The notes under the pieces are model-generated. The model saw only the letters and a list, made by a program, of their open reading frames with translations. It had not been told where the DNA came from and did no database searches. A stretch of DNA of 64,000 nt. It comes from Myoxocephalus aenaeus (Eukaryota; Chordata; Actinopteri; Perciformes; Cottidae). Location of the stretch: contig JBAMJR010000154.1 of the NCBI GenBank assembly GCA_038501785.1, positions 10,088,501 to 10,152,500 of the forward strand, given 5' to 3'. Position numbers and translations under genes: made by a program. Shown here in pieces: positions 45,136-56,040 of the stretch. The stretch's first letter is position 1; every line of letters starts with the position of its first letter.

Positions 45136-45521
45136 AATTTCAGCCCGCTGTTGCTTAGCGATCACAGCAGAGACTCTATCCATTTTAACGAGAGTGAAAC
45201 TCTTCAACTGGGAAATCATAAAGTGTGTTTTAGGGAGCATATTCAAATCAAAAAATACATTTTAAATAGGTATTATGTCTATGTGTGTTTGAACACACCT
45301 CCTGCCTCTGCCTGTGCCTCAGGGATGCGTCCATGATGGCGATGCGTCGGCGGATCCAGGGCCTGAGCCCCGAGGAGATCCGGGCTCTGTCCAAAGACGA
45401 GCTGCAGATGCCCGTGACCATGGAGGACTTCACGCTCACGCTCAAGAAGATCTCAAAGTCCGTCTCCGCCACCGACCTGGAAAAGTACGAAGCCTGGATG
45501 GCTGAGTTTGGGTCAGTGTAG
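39292..45521 (+). CDS. katnal1: Katanin p60 subunit A-like 1 (microtubule-severing AAA ATPase)
   Basis: Ten coding exons: 39292-39453, 39536-39696, 40437-40608, 40720-40841, 40967-41072, 42321-42479, 42554-42680, 42926-43060, 43448-43574, 45323-45521; 1,470 nt, 489 residues, one fewer than human KATNAL1. KATNAL1 hexamers use ATP to sever microtubules in dividing cells, neurons and Sertoli cells. The N-terminus MNLAEICDNAKKGREYALLG, with a microtubule-interacting MIT-type helical domain at about 1-75, separates it from KATNA1. The linker at about 90-185 is basic and poorly conserved. The AAA domain has Walker A GPPGTGKT at 247-254 and Walker B IFIDE at 303-307, with RRLEKRIYIPLPT and GYSGADITNVCRDA after it. 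The Vps4-type C-terminal helix ends in MAEFGSV. Several splice sites lie directly against dinucleotide repeats. Intron 9 (43575-45322) holds a (GA)n tract at about 44557-44649 and (GT)n at about 45066-45133. Confidence 0.97.
41685..41785. repeat. 25-bp tandem repeat in katnal1 intron 5
   Basis: Four near-identical copies of a unit starting TTATACTATAGCTGTGTTAT and ending AGTAG, at 41685, 41710, 41735 and 41760. A diverged copy at about 41647 precedes them. Confidence 0.9.
42856..42913. repeat. (TG)n tract just upstream of katnal1 exon 8
   Basis: TG repeat of about 58 bp ending about 13 nt before the exon 8 acceptor at 42925. Confidence 0.97.
43347..43446. repeat. (TG)n tract running into the katnal1 exon 9 acceptor
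   Basis: About 100 bp of TG repeat with TGCG interruptions. It ends in TGTGTAG, so the splice acceptor AG is part of the repeat edge. No separate pyrimidine tract is visible. Confidence 0.95.
44557..44649. repeat. (GA)n microsatellite with GGGAGA interruptions
   Basis: Purine-only array in katnal1 intron 9, with a central block of GGGAGA units. Confidence 0.95.
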
Positions 45522-45870
45522 AGAACGATTGCCGTTCAGACCACACACCCCCCCACACACACCAGAATTTCAAAGAGAGGACTTTGAAAATGAAGAGGAG
45601 GGCTTTGGGGAGTGTGTGCCACGGAGTGAGCTCCAATGTGTGTGAACCGGGCCGCGCATCAGGGATCAAGATTACACATCAGTAGACGGGAGAGAGAGCA
45701 TGATGGGAACTTTCAGTGGCTGCACTCTTTCACTAAGCCCGCCTCCTCGTCGTTGCTTCCACACAATTGTCCGTGTAGAGACTATCAACCGTCCAGCTGC
45801 TGACAGACGTGAGTGACCCAAGGAAGGAAAGGGGAACTTTAATGTAATAAAGTAGCCTAATACCCACCCA
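45522..45870 (+). other. katnal1: katnal1 3' UTR with poly(A) signal
   Basis: AATAAA at 45846-45851 gives a 3' UTR of about 350 nt. Confidence 0.65.
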
Positions 45871-48080
45871 GGTAGACCAGGAATGTTTTACTTACATGTC
45901 CGGCCTCGTGCAAGAACATTTGCGTGTTCCTATCCTCAACTCAAACTTCTTATCTAAACTTGTTTAGATAGGTAGGTGAGCCTTGGCGAGATTTGATCCT
46001 TTGGATAATCAACGGCCTTAAAATTGCAATATAAGAGTCCCAGGTTTTTTCCTCCATTTGTGGCCAGGTTTCTAAGTAAAAAATGTATAATAATTTCACA
46101 GAAGTCTCACATCCTCTCAGTAGAGCGGCAAGCCGTGATGCCGGTGATGCTCATGCATTTCATGCTTCATGGTTCAGGTCTGCTGGTGAGTTCCTGCACG
46201 AGGCCCTTTGTCTTTACGAGCCGTGTGGTTGAGCACTTTTAATGTATTTCCTCCAGGAGCCCATGTGCTTATACTACTGACTGAACTCACTTGAAGAACC
46301 ACAATGTTTTATTGTGTCTGGCTGTGCGTTTGTGTTTTTGCTTTGTTGGTTTTTAATATGTATATATTTTTTTCGATTGTAGTTCTGTTAAGACAAACAA
46401 ATGTAGCCAGCCTAAAACAACATGGCCGCTGGACCCGTGGAATGTTTCATAAAGAATATTACTGTTCAATTTCACCCACTTGTAATTAAATGATTGGTCA
46501 CTCAACAGGGAGTCGGCTTCTTAGCTATTGTTCACAGTTCATATTAAATCTCTGAATTACTTCAAATCTTAAAAGCTGTGTGACCGAGTTCACAGCTCAG
46601 GTCCAAAAGCTTGTAAATGTATGTGAGTTGGGATTATCTGGTCAAACTATTGAAGTATTATTTTTGATGTACTGTTTGAAACCTGTGACATACAAATACT
46701 TGATACTTGTAAAATACTTTCTTCTTGTGATGTAGGATACATTGTTTTGGCTATAGAGTCATTTAGGGACTCAATGTGTTCAATGTGTCTCTATATATTT
46801 GGGAAAAAATAGAAACGGCATCTTATGCACATGAACCTTTTGTGGCAGAACAAACTCTGCACCCTTTACTTTTCCTCAGGGACGTCATTAAGTCTTCAGA
46901 CTTTGTTTTTTTCTTCTGTTTTATATGACATTTCCCCAAAAACTTTAGATGAAACCTGGGTCGGCTTCATAATGTAACACACCTGAAGTGGAGCATTTCA
47001 TTCTTTTCTCAGTATCCCCCGTTACTATTTATTCAGTTTTCATGCAGTAGGAGCTGACATATTTAGCCAGGATCCAAAGAAGCCTGTGATCATAGATATA
47101 AATGGGGTTAATAATAGAAAAGACGTGTCAGTATAAATTCATGTTTTGACTGAAACCCCCTGGCAGCATGTCAGCGACTGCTGGAGTTCTCTAGACCTCG
47201 TTCAGGTGATCTCACCTCAGCGGGTTCCAGGAACACGGCGAGGACGTCCACCAGGGCCGGAAGATGAGGAAGAACAAGAACTCCCAACAGGAGAGAGATG
47301 GATGCAGGCTTTGAGTGCCAAGTGGGGGATGTGGTGTTTTGTAACGTGCTGACAGGACGGAGACCTGGTCCTCCGGGCCAGAGAGACCTTAGAGGACAGG
47401 TGGGTCAGGATCAGGATTCAGGTGTCCTGCTTTAAATGTATACAAAGGTGGAAATGTATTTATACTCTGTTATTGTGCTTAAGTTTTAGGTACGTATACT
47501 TTGTGTGTTTTCATATGAGAAGATCGATACTGCAAACTAAGCAAACGCACAACACTTAAGTACAATTTAAAGGTAGTTCTTTATTTGAGTATTTTTGCTA
47601 CTTTTTACACTACTATAGGAAATTAATTTAACTTTTTTATTTCACTTCCAAATTTATAAAATAATCTCCATCAATAATATAATATGTATGTATTTCATAT
47701 ATATATAATATATGTATGTATATCCTTGTTTTTGTATATGTATGTATAATATACATACATATACAGAAACACAGATATAAAGAAAGACAGGTATATGTAT
47801 ATACAATGTATAGATATATATATATATATACATTGTATATATATATATATATGTCTATATACAGTATATGTATATACAGTATATATAATGTAACTAAGTG
47901 TTCAGTTAGTATCTCAACATTGTAGCGTTAGTACTTTATACATTCCAGCACGTAATTAAAATGCATTACTTCAAAATAAATACCTGTCTAATAATATGAA
48001 TACAGTAGAAGCATTGCGTTGCATTAAAGGGTGTCTTACATGGTATCCTTGAGTAAAAGTCTTCCGTTACTTTCCACCCC
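45871..48080. other. Intergenic region, katnal1 to tspan7
   Basis: No supported gene. Short open frames (for example 47146-47352) show no domain. From about 47420 to 48085 the sequence resembles the fish repeat with AAAGGTGGAAA at one end and GTTACTTTCCACC at the other, with an AT-rich inner part of ATATAT/TATACA repeats at about 47695-47890. Confidence 0.5.
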
Positions 48081-48260
48081 GCTATTCCCACACCGTTATG
48101 TGTCCCGTGTCCCGGGTAACGCACGGTAACGCGCAGGCCGTGCGCTGCGCGTCTCCGGTGACGCGGTGTGTCTGCACGCGCGCACGGTACAGCTTCTCAG
48201 AGACGTTGCTCCTCTCGCACTCCCTCCCGAGCCTCAGCGGTCTGCAGCGCACGCTCCACC
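48081..48260 (+). promoter_or_regulatory. tspan7: tspan7 CpG-rich promoter and leader
   Basis: Short CpG-rich stretch with GGTAACGCACGGTAACGCGC and GTGACGCGG, rising out of AT-rich flanks just before the tspan7 start. No TATA box is seen. The start context CCACCATGG is a near-perfect Kozak match. Confidence 0.6.
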
Positions 48261-48943
48261 ATGGAGACTAAACCGGTCATCACCTGCCTCAAAACCCTGC
48301 TCATCGTTTACTCCTTCGTCTTTTGGGTACGTAGTCGTTTCTTCTTCTTCTTCTCCTTTTTTTTAAATTTAATTTAACGATAACGTAATCCACCATCCTG
48401 TGTTTGTGATGAAGGGGTGGGCATCCTCATCCTCATCGACGGCATCGTGCTGCTGCTATGTGGATTTCACGCCAAATGAGCGTCTCTGTCTTCACGGTGC
48501 GTTTTTGAAATGTGCATTTTAATCGCCCTGCGTTATGTAACTGGCGCTCAGGTTGCACATATTCGGGTCTGCGGAGCGGGGAGCGGGGTCTGCGTGTCGC
48601 ACGGCAGCGCCATGGTTGTTGTCGGGTAGCGCGGAGGAGGACGAACATCACGATGTAACGCGTCTGGAGAGACCCGACGTTCCGGGCCTCGGCCGCGGGA
48701 TGAGGCCCCGGTTACTGCCCCGCTTTCTCCATTTTTTGGGGCCGTTGCTTTGGATGTCTTAAAGGGGCCCTGCACCCTGAGGACTCCCATAAGACCCGCC
48801 ACGAGCACCTCTGGGTTCCTATGGGACGCGGTGGAAGATGATCCTAATGGCCTTAAACGGAGTGTCCAGAAAAACGGAAACACTTGAATAGTGGTGGAAG
48901 AAGCTCTACTCAGATATGTTATGTAATAAAATAACGCAATACC

Positions 48944-49014
<71 letters not shown>

Positions 49015-52000
49015 AGAGATACTTCATTACATGGAAGTCCTGCATTCTAATAGGCTATAAAAGTACCATCACAAATGTGTCTCAAGTAAAGTTACTCATT
49101 TTACAGCTTAGTGGCCCCCTGTGAGTACTTCTCATATTTGATGATTATTACCGATGCATTAAGGTGCAAGTCATTTTTATGTTAGCTGTTCCAGAGTAGC
49201 ACAAACACACCTGCATTCCAAATCTCACCTCAGCAAAAGTACATAAGTGTTTGAATCAAAATGTACTTAATTACAGTACCCAAAGTAAAAGTACTCATTA
49301 TGCAGACTGACTCATATTTCATATTACATCACTGGATAATAATTATCGATGCATTAATGTGTCAGAATCACCTTTGATGTTGCAGCTGGTTAAATTGGGG
49401 CATTTTTATTTCTCATACACTGTAGCTTAATCTAAAATAATATGTTGTAGTAATCTGGATCTCCAAAGAAACAAGAAGCTAATGTAGTGGAATAAATGAA
49501 AGACCAATTTTGGCTTTCAAAACAAGGTGGAGGAGCAGTAGAAAGTAGCACAGACTGGGAATACTCAATACCTTTAAATACAATACTTGAGTATTTCCTT
49601 TTCACCACTGCACTTGAACCCTGTTATGTAAATACCCGGTCTCCATACTTTACTTTAAATGTCCAGTTAATGAGTAGACTTCTTCTTTAGTCGTGTCCAG
49701 GTTGACACAACATGTTCCGGCTTTACTTTTCCTTCGTGTTGTTTGAAGCAACATTGTAGAGCTGCAAATAACAGTTCTATGAATTATCGATTCATCTGTG
49801 TCAGGATTCTTTGGGTTTTAGATTAGAAAATAGTTATAAAATGCTGACCTCAAATTTTCTTTTGGTCTCAACCCTAAACATTTTCATTTTGTAAGACGAG
49901 ATAAAGAAGCAACTCACATTTTACAAGCTGGATCCATGACATTTGGGGACATTTTACTTGATAAATGATTCTAAGAATAGTTGCAAGTGTTTCTAATATT
50001 TTGTCCACAAAGAACAGAGGAGGGAGTATACGATCAAGCTTGTGTTGGAAGTACAAACATCCATGTGAACTACAGGAAACTATTTGGGGGGGTCTTGCAA
50101 ATATGAGTGTGGACTGTCTGTTTTTGTTCTGCAGCCTGCGGCCTGCTGGGGTTGCACATGTGCACTGTCCTCCTGCTCTGTGGGGGATTTTGTCCAGCAC
50201 ATTTACATACTGAGCAAAAAAACATAAGACACGCCCTTCAATATCAAGCAAAACACTCCACAAAAGCCTCCTATTGTACCAGAGAGTTGAATCAATACCT
50301 CTGGAGGATGCTTTTTGCCAAGGTCTTCAGCTGGAAAGCCTGGCTCTGATTTAAAATACATAAAAATTCAGTAATGCTGAGCAAGCAAGCCGTAATAAAA
50401 CAGCACTCATGTGAAGAATAGATTCATATTTTCACTGTAATTAAAGCTCTTTGTAATAAGTGTCCTCAGGTTTTGAGCCAGCAGATCACTTCAGACAGCG
50501 TCTCTCAAGCCAAATACATTTGCTCCCATTTGTCGGCTGAATTTATTTAAAGATTTAAAAATGAAATTTGATTTTCTTATTCCGTGTTTGACTTCGAGGG
50601 GTTTGTATTGTCTACCTTTTGAGACAGCTGATTGCACATAATCATCTTATCTTTGCAGTTAACAATATGACTGTTATAACCTCAGTACTGTGCGTCTAAC
50701 TGACACGCAGTTTTTGACTGTAATTTTGGGTTCTAGCAGGATTTCTGAACACAGCCAGAGGCCACGCTCAGAAACAACGGCGCTAACTAGAACCACATAG
50801 TGTTCTTCAGCTTGTCCCCATAAGATACCACCTTTTTGGTTCCAGGTAGAACCTTTTAATCAGGTTTTACCTGGAACCTAGATCCCTTTACAGGATAGAA
50901 CTAAACATAAAGGGGTATACATACAACCCTCTGTGAAAGGTTCCACCCAGCACCCCCGATTCTAAGGGGTAATGGTTCCACCCGACCATGGGGTTCTACC
51001 GAGATCCCTTTTATATTCCAAGGGTTTCATCTAGAACCCCAAAAGGGACCAAGAACCTCTTTATACTCCCTTTCACATCAAATAGATCTTTCTCCATCCA
51101 AACCATGCTTTTAGTTTGACAGGTTGGCCTGGGTCCATGTGAACCACGTCCAGCAGCCTTGGACCACATGGGGCACCTGGAGGGTCAGGGTACATGTTGT
51201 GCAGCGCTAGCAGTGTGCTAGCATGGATCCATTCAGGGGGTTCTACCGAGTACCCTTATCTTATTCCAATGCTTTCATCTATTTGGCTCCTAAAGGGAGG
51301 AGGCTGATGTGGTGCTACAGCAGAACCCACAACAATCACAGGAGGATCTTTTCAAATCCATGCGTTCATCGATCCTTGAAAAGCTCTTTCTTCCAAAAAA
51401 GGGTTCTTTGGATGAAACAGGTTCTTAATGGAAAGGACTGTTGTAAACCCCTGTTTGTGTCTGAAATCCTTCACTCATTCACTACTCCCTCACTATCCAG
51501 GAGGATACGAAATAGGGTATAATAATGATCTCTATACATTCGGACGGTGATTGAGGACAATCCCTTTCCTCAGGACTAAATGGTTGATGGTAGAACCTCA
51601 GCCCATTTCATCGTCTAATAAGAACACGTGGGAGAGATGTGTGTCTTTAGTGTGTTTAGGACCTGAAGAGTACGTTCCCTTTATTCCTAAACTAACCCAG
51701 TGGACATTGGCAGAACAGAGTCCCGGTGGACACACGGTTCTGTGTTCCCCGCGGTTTAGAAAGCAGATCCGGGCCGCTTGAATCTGCCTGCACTGCAGAC
51801 ATGTGCCGCCGTCACCGATACTGAACTTTTATATTTAGTCCGGATCGGAGTGCCTTCCATCGACAGCATCGGATTTCAGAGTGCAGAAGGGTCTCGCGGC
51901 TCCGCGGGCTGTCTGCAGCAGAGAGGTTCCCCGGCAGTGGGCAGAGAACCGCCCCTCCATGTCGGAGCCCCCGGCCTCACTGTCACCCTCCATGTCGGAG

Positions 52001-52425
52001 CCCCCGGCCTCACTGTCACCGGCTTGTCGGGGGCGACGAATGAGCTACGTCTTCTCCGTACTTCCCACGCAGGGCGGTTAGATGCGGAGCAGGTGGTGGA
52101 GTCTCTGTGGTGTCCTCGCCAGCATATTTTGTCACCGCACCTTCTGTTGCTGTACTGGGCCTGTGGAGGAGGAGGAGGAGGAGGAGGAGGAGGGATGACC
52201 TGTTTTAAACTCTGTTCTGTAACCAGGGTGGCCGGCCTGGCGTTGAATTTCAAACACAACATGCAGGGAGAGGGGGGGCTGTTTGGGATTCAGCAGCACA
52301 CATGAAGGGAGATGACTTGCTCCTCCTCATTGGACTTAATTTCCCCTGTTGGCTTCGAAATGAACACTTTAGCAATGACAGGACGATCCGTTATCTGTAT
52401 GCGGCGGCGGCGGCGTCTCCTGGGG

Positions 52426-52463
<38 letters not shown>

Positions 52464-55400
52464 TTTTGTTACTGATTATGTCCATAAACAGTGAGCGTCA
52501 CCTGGAGGACGGTTCTCCGGCTGCTCCAATCGCTGCTAATAGAAACTGGAGGGCGTCATTACCGACCAATCAAGTCACCGGCCACCAGTTGAATGCATGA
52601 ATATTTTCATAATCAAATAATCCGCTTTCTGTCGTCGTACGTGATAGCAAATGAAAATCTTTTTGACTGTTTGTGCGACAAAAAAATACATTTACATTTC
52701 ACCTTTCTACAAAATTCTACATTAATTTCTGACTTTTCTTATTCGAAAAATCAGTTGATCAGTTGATCAATTAGCCAGTAGATTAATCAATATAAAATGT
52801 TTTCATTATTTGCAGTTAAGATGTATACCTCAGTATCCATCCCTTTAATATCTTTATATAATCTGTGTTACCTCTCTGGTTCTCAACCTGTTAGGCTGTT
52901 GACCTTACAGAGCTTTGTGTACTTGCAAACAAAATCACCTCCAAACAGTTCAATCACACTTTCAAATTGTTTTATTTTAATACTTTTTAGTGGCCTAAAG
53001 ATGTGAATTCATCCAGTGCGAAAAGCAACGATTGAAGAAAATAGTCAGGAAAAAAGCCCCATTCTGTGTAGCAGAAATGAGTTGTTCTTGCTTTCTTATC
53101 TTGTTAGTCAATGTAAACGTTATCTTTTCACATTATACATAAATATAGTGATCTAAAATTACATATAATGTACTCTGATAGATCATTTCATTCATAGCTC
53201 GTATCTCATAGTCAAGCATTTAGCCGCTAAAGACACAGATGCTCTTTTAGGAGTCGGTTGAGACCAAAAACGGAGCTAAAAGAGAGTTAACGTTGGACAA
53301 TACTGATCAGGGGGACAAAGTCAGTGCTAATGTTGCTCCGGGTCTGCTGGGTATTAAATAGTCAATTTGCACATAATTTCAACTTTAAAATATGTGATAA
53401 TACTAAATATTGGCACCTTATTATTAAGTGATAATATGTCAGCTTAGGTTTTACAGCTACCCAAAGAGGAATTTTGGGGTGTACTGTCCCTTTAAGTTGT
53501 TGCTTACAATCAACTGATATAGTAACGCACTCATACAGCACCAGGACTTTGAGTTTTTACTCTACTGAACAAACCAAAGACACACCAGAGAAGCATTTCA
53601 TATATTGATTCAAGGACTTATTGCTCCGACAATATGTGATGATTCACGTGATACACGTTCATATAACATGTAGAACCAGAAGACTTCATCAGCAGCTCCA
53701 GGATGGAGGACTCAGAGGAAGAGGAGAAGCGCTAAACAGACAGCGCTTGAGACGACTTTAAAGAGACGATCTACTGTCTCTCGGTCCTCCCTCTGTGGTT
53801 CAGCTCCATCAGACGTCGTGCCGCTGAGGATTTATCTAACTCTCATCCCACTGCCCACAGCTCGTCAATAATGCCTGTTTTTACAGGTTTTACGTAATAG
53901 AAACGGCAGCTAAATGATACAAAGAGATAAATACTCTGGCAGTATTGTGGAAAATGTACAACGGTTCTGATGATGTGATTTTGTAAATATTTAGTGTTCT
54001 TTTAAAAAAAAATCTTCTATGATTATATATATTTGGGTTTTAGGCCATTGGTGGAGACAATTTGATGGTCATTTTTGGCTATTTGACACTATTCTGACAA
54101 TTTATAGACCAAACGATTGATCAATAATGAAAATAATCGTTTGTTGCTTTGCTACTGCTTCCTTCAGGAGCGGCCAGTGTGCGTGTGTGTGTGTGCGTGC
54201 GTGTGCATGTGTGTGTGTGCGTCTAACTGTATCCCTTCTTATCACTTCGGGCTCAGCTGAAACTCATTGTCCTCGTGTGTCATGGTGCTGATATGTAAAT
54301 TCACGCGTGGGTGTTTGCATGAGACGCGGTCAAGTCCAGTCGTGTCACACAGTTGGTTCTCAAACTACTTTCACTGTGTTCAAGTTAGGGTCAGGGCGAT
54401 AACTCATAACTGATTTCAACGTAATCATATATATCAAGATATGGAGATCCTGTTCCAGGCTGGTCTCAGCCAGCGTTTGTAGCTATTCCAAGAGAAAAAA
54501 AGAATGCCGTGATTGGTAGATATCCAAAGAAATCCTTTCATATGTTATCCACATAATCATAAACCAGAGAGTATACCACCGAAGTATTTCACGACCTTTT
54601 CCTCAACCTATTTCACGATCTTTTCCTCAACCTATTTTACGATCCTTTCCTCAACCTATTTCACGATCTTTTCCTCAACCTATTTTACGATCCTTTCCTC
54701 AACCTATTTCACGATCTTTTCCTCAACCTATTTCACGATCCTTTCCTCAACCTATTTCACGATCTTTTCCTCAACCTATTTCACGATCTTTTCCTCAACC
54801 TATTTCACGATCTTTTCCTCAACCTATTTTACGATCTTTTCCTCAACCTATTTTACGATCTTTTCCTCAACCTATTTCACGATCTTTTCCTCAACCTATT
54901 TCACGATCTTTTCCTCAACCTATTTCACGATCTTTTCCTCAACCTATTTTACGATCTTTTCCTCAACCTATTTCGCGATCTTTTCCTCAACCTAACTAAG
55001 TTGTTTCCCATGAAGGCGGAAGTTTATTTTAAAAAGGCCGTATGCATGTAACGAGTGGGAAAACGCACCAAAGAAAAGAGTAACTTTGAGTAATATTACG
55101 TCGTCTAAATGGATAATAACAAGCACATACTTACTCAAATTTCTTAGAAAAATCCAATTATTTGTGAGTAAAGAGAAAATACTATACTTTTCGTCTGTCA
55201 TGTATTTAATTCACGCAGAAAGAGTGAACCATGTGGTTATTTCATATTGACTGTTTATTTATTGAATGGCCAGATTTCCAGAATTTCCTTGTTGAAATGG
55301 AATGACCAGTATCGTGAGAGAAGATGTTGGCCATGTCGCTCAGTCCTAGTTTAGGTCTGCAGGACTCCTTATACTGGTGTTAAGCTGCCACCACATACAC

Positions 55401-55954
55401 TCCAGCAGTCAGAGGACACACTGGTGTCTGTCATGGAAAAACCCTTTGTGTGCATTTTATCAACAGTCATGAACCAGCAGAGGCTTGTTTAGGCAACGGT
55501 CAGAGAGGGAATAAGCATGCAAAGAAATATTATATATATAAAAAACAGAGAAATGATTAACAGCTGTATATATATATATAGATATACACAGCTGTTAATC
55601 ACTTCTCTGTTTTTTTTTGGGGGGCGGGGGTTACGCAACGTGAAGCCTCAGGACATTCTTGACTAATTGTTAAGAGGGAACTTTTATTCAGAGGGCAAAA
55701 CTGCAGGAGTCCACGCCGTCACAGTCACATTGGCTCATTTCCTGCTGAGAGCAGGTTTCAGGGTACACACACACACACACAGACACAGACACACACACAC
55801 ACAATACACGCACGCACACACTCACACACACTCACACAATACACGCACGCACACACACACAGACACACACATACACATACACACACACGCACACACACAC
55901 GCACACATACACACACACGCACACACACACATACACACACACACACACACGCAT

Positions 55955-55993
<39 letters not shown>

Positions 55994-55994
55994 T

Positions 55995-56040
<46 letters not shown>

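Noticed and set aside
47146..47352. A 68-codon frame between katnal1 and tspan7
   Set aside because: Charged but featureless, with no matching exon neighbours or clear splice pattern beyond a possible donor.
51778..52305. Frames of 175 and 128 codons in tspan7 intron 1
   Set aside because: They run through a 33-bp duplication and a (GGA)n tract. Gly and Pro runs and a duplicated segment explain the open frame.
54513..54995. A 160-residue frame with a repeated STYFTIFS unit
   Set aside because: It is the 24-bp minisatellite read in one of its open frames. It lies inside tspan7 intron 1 with no conserved flanking coding sequence.
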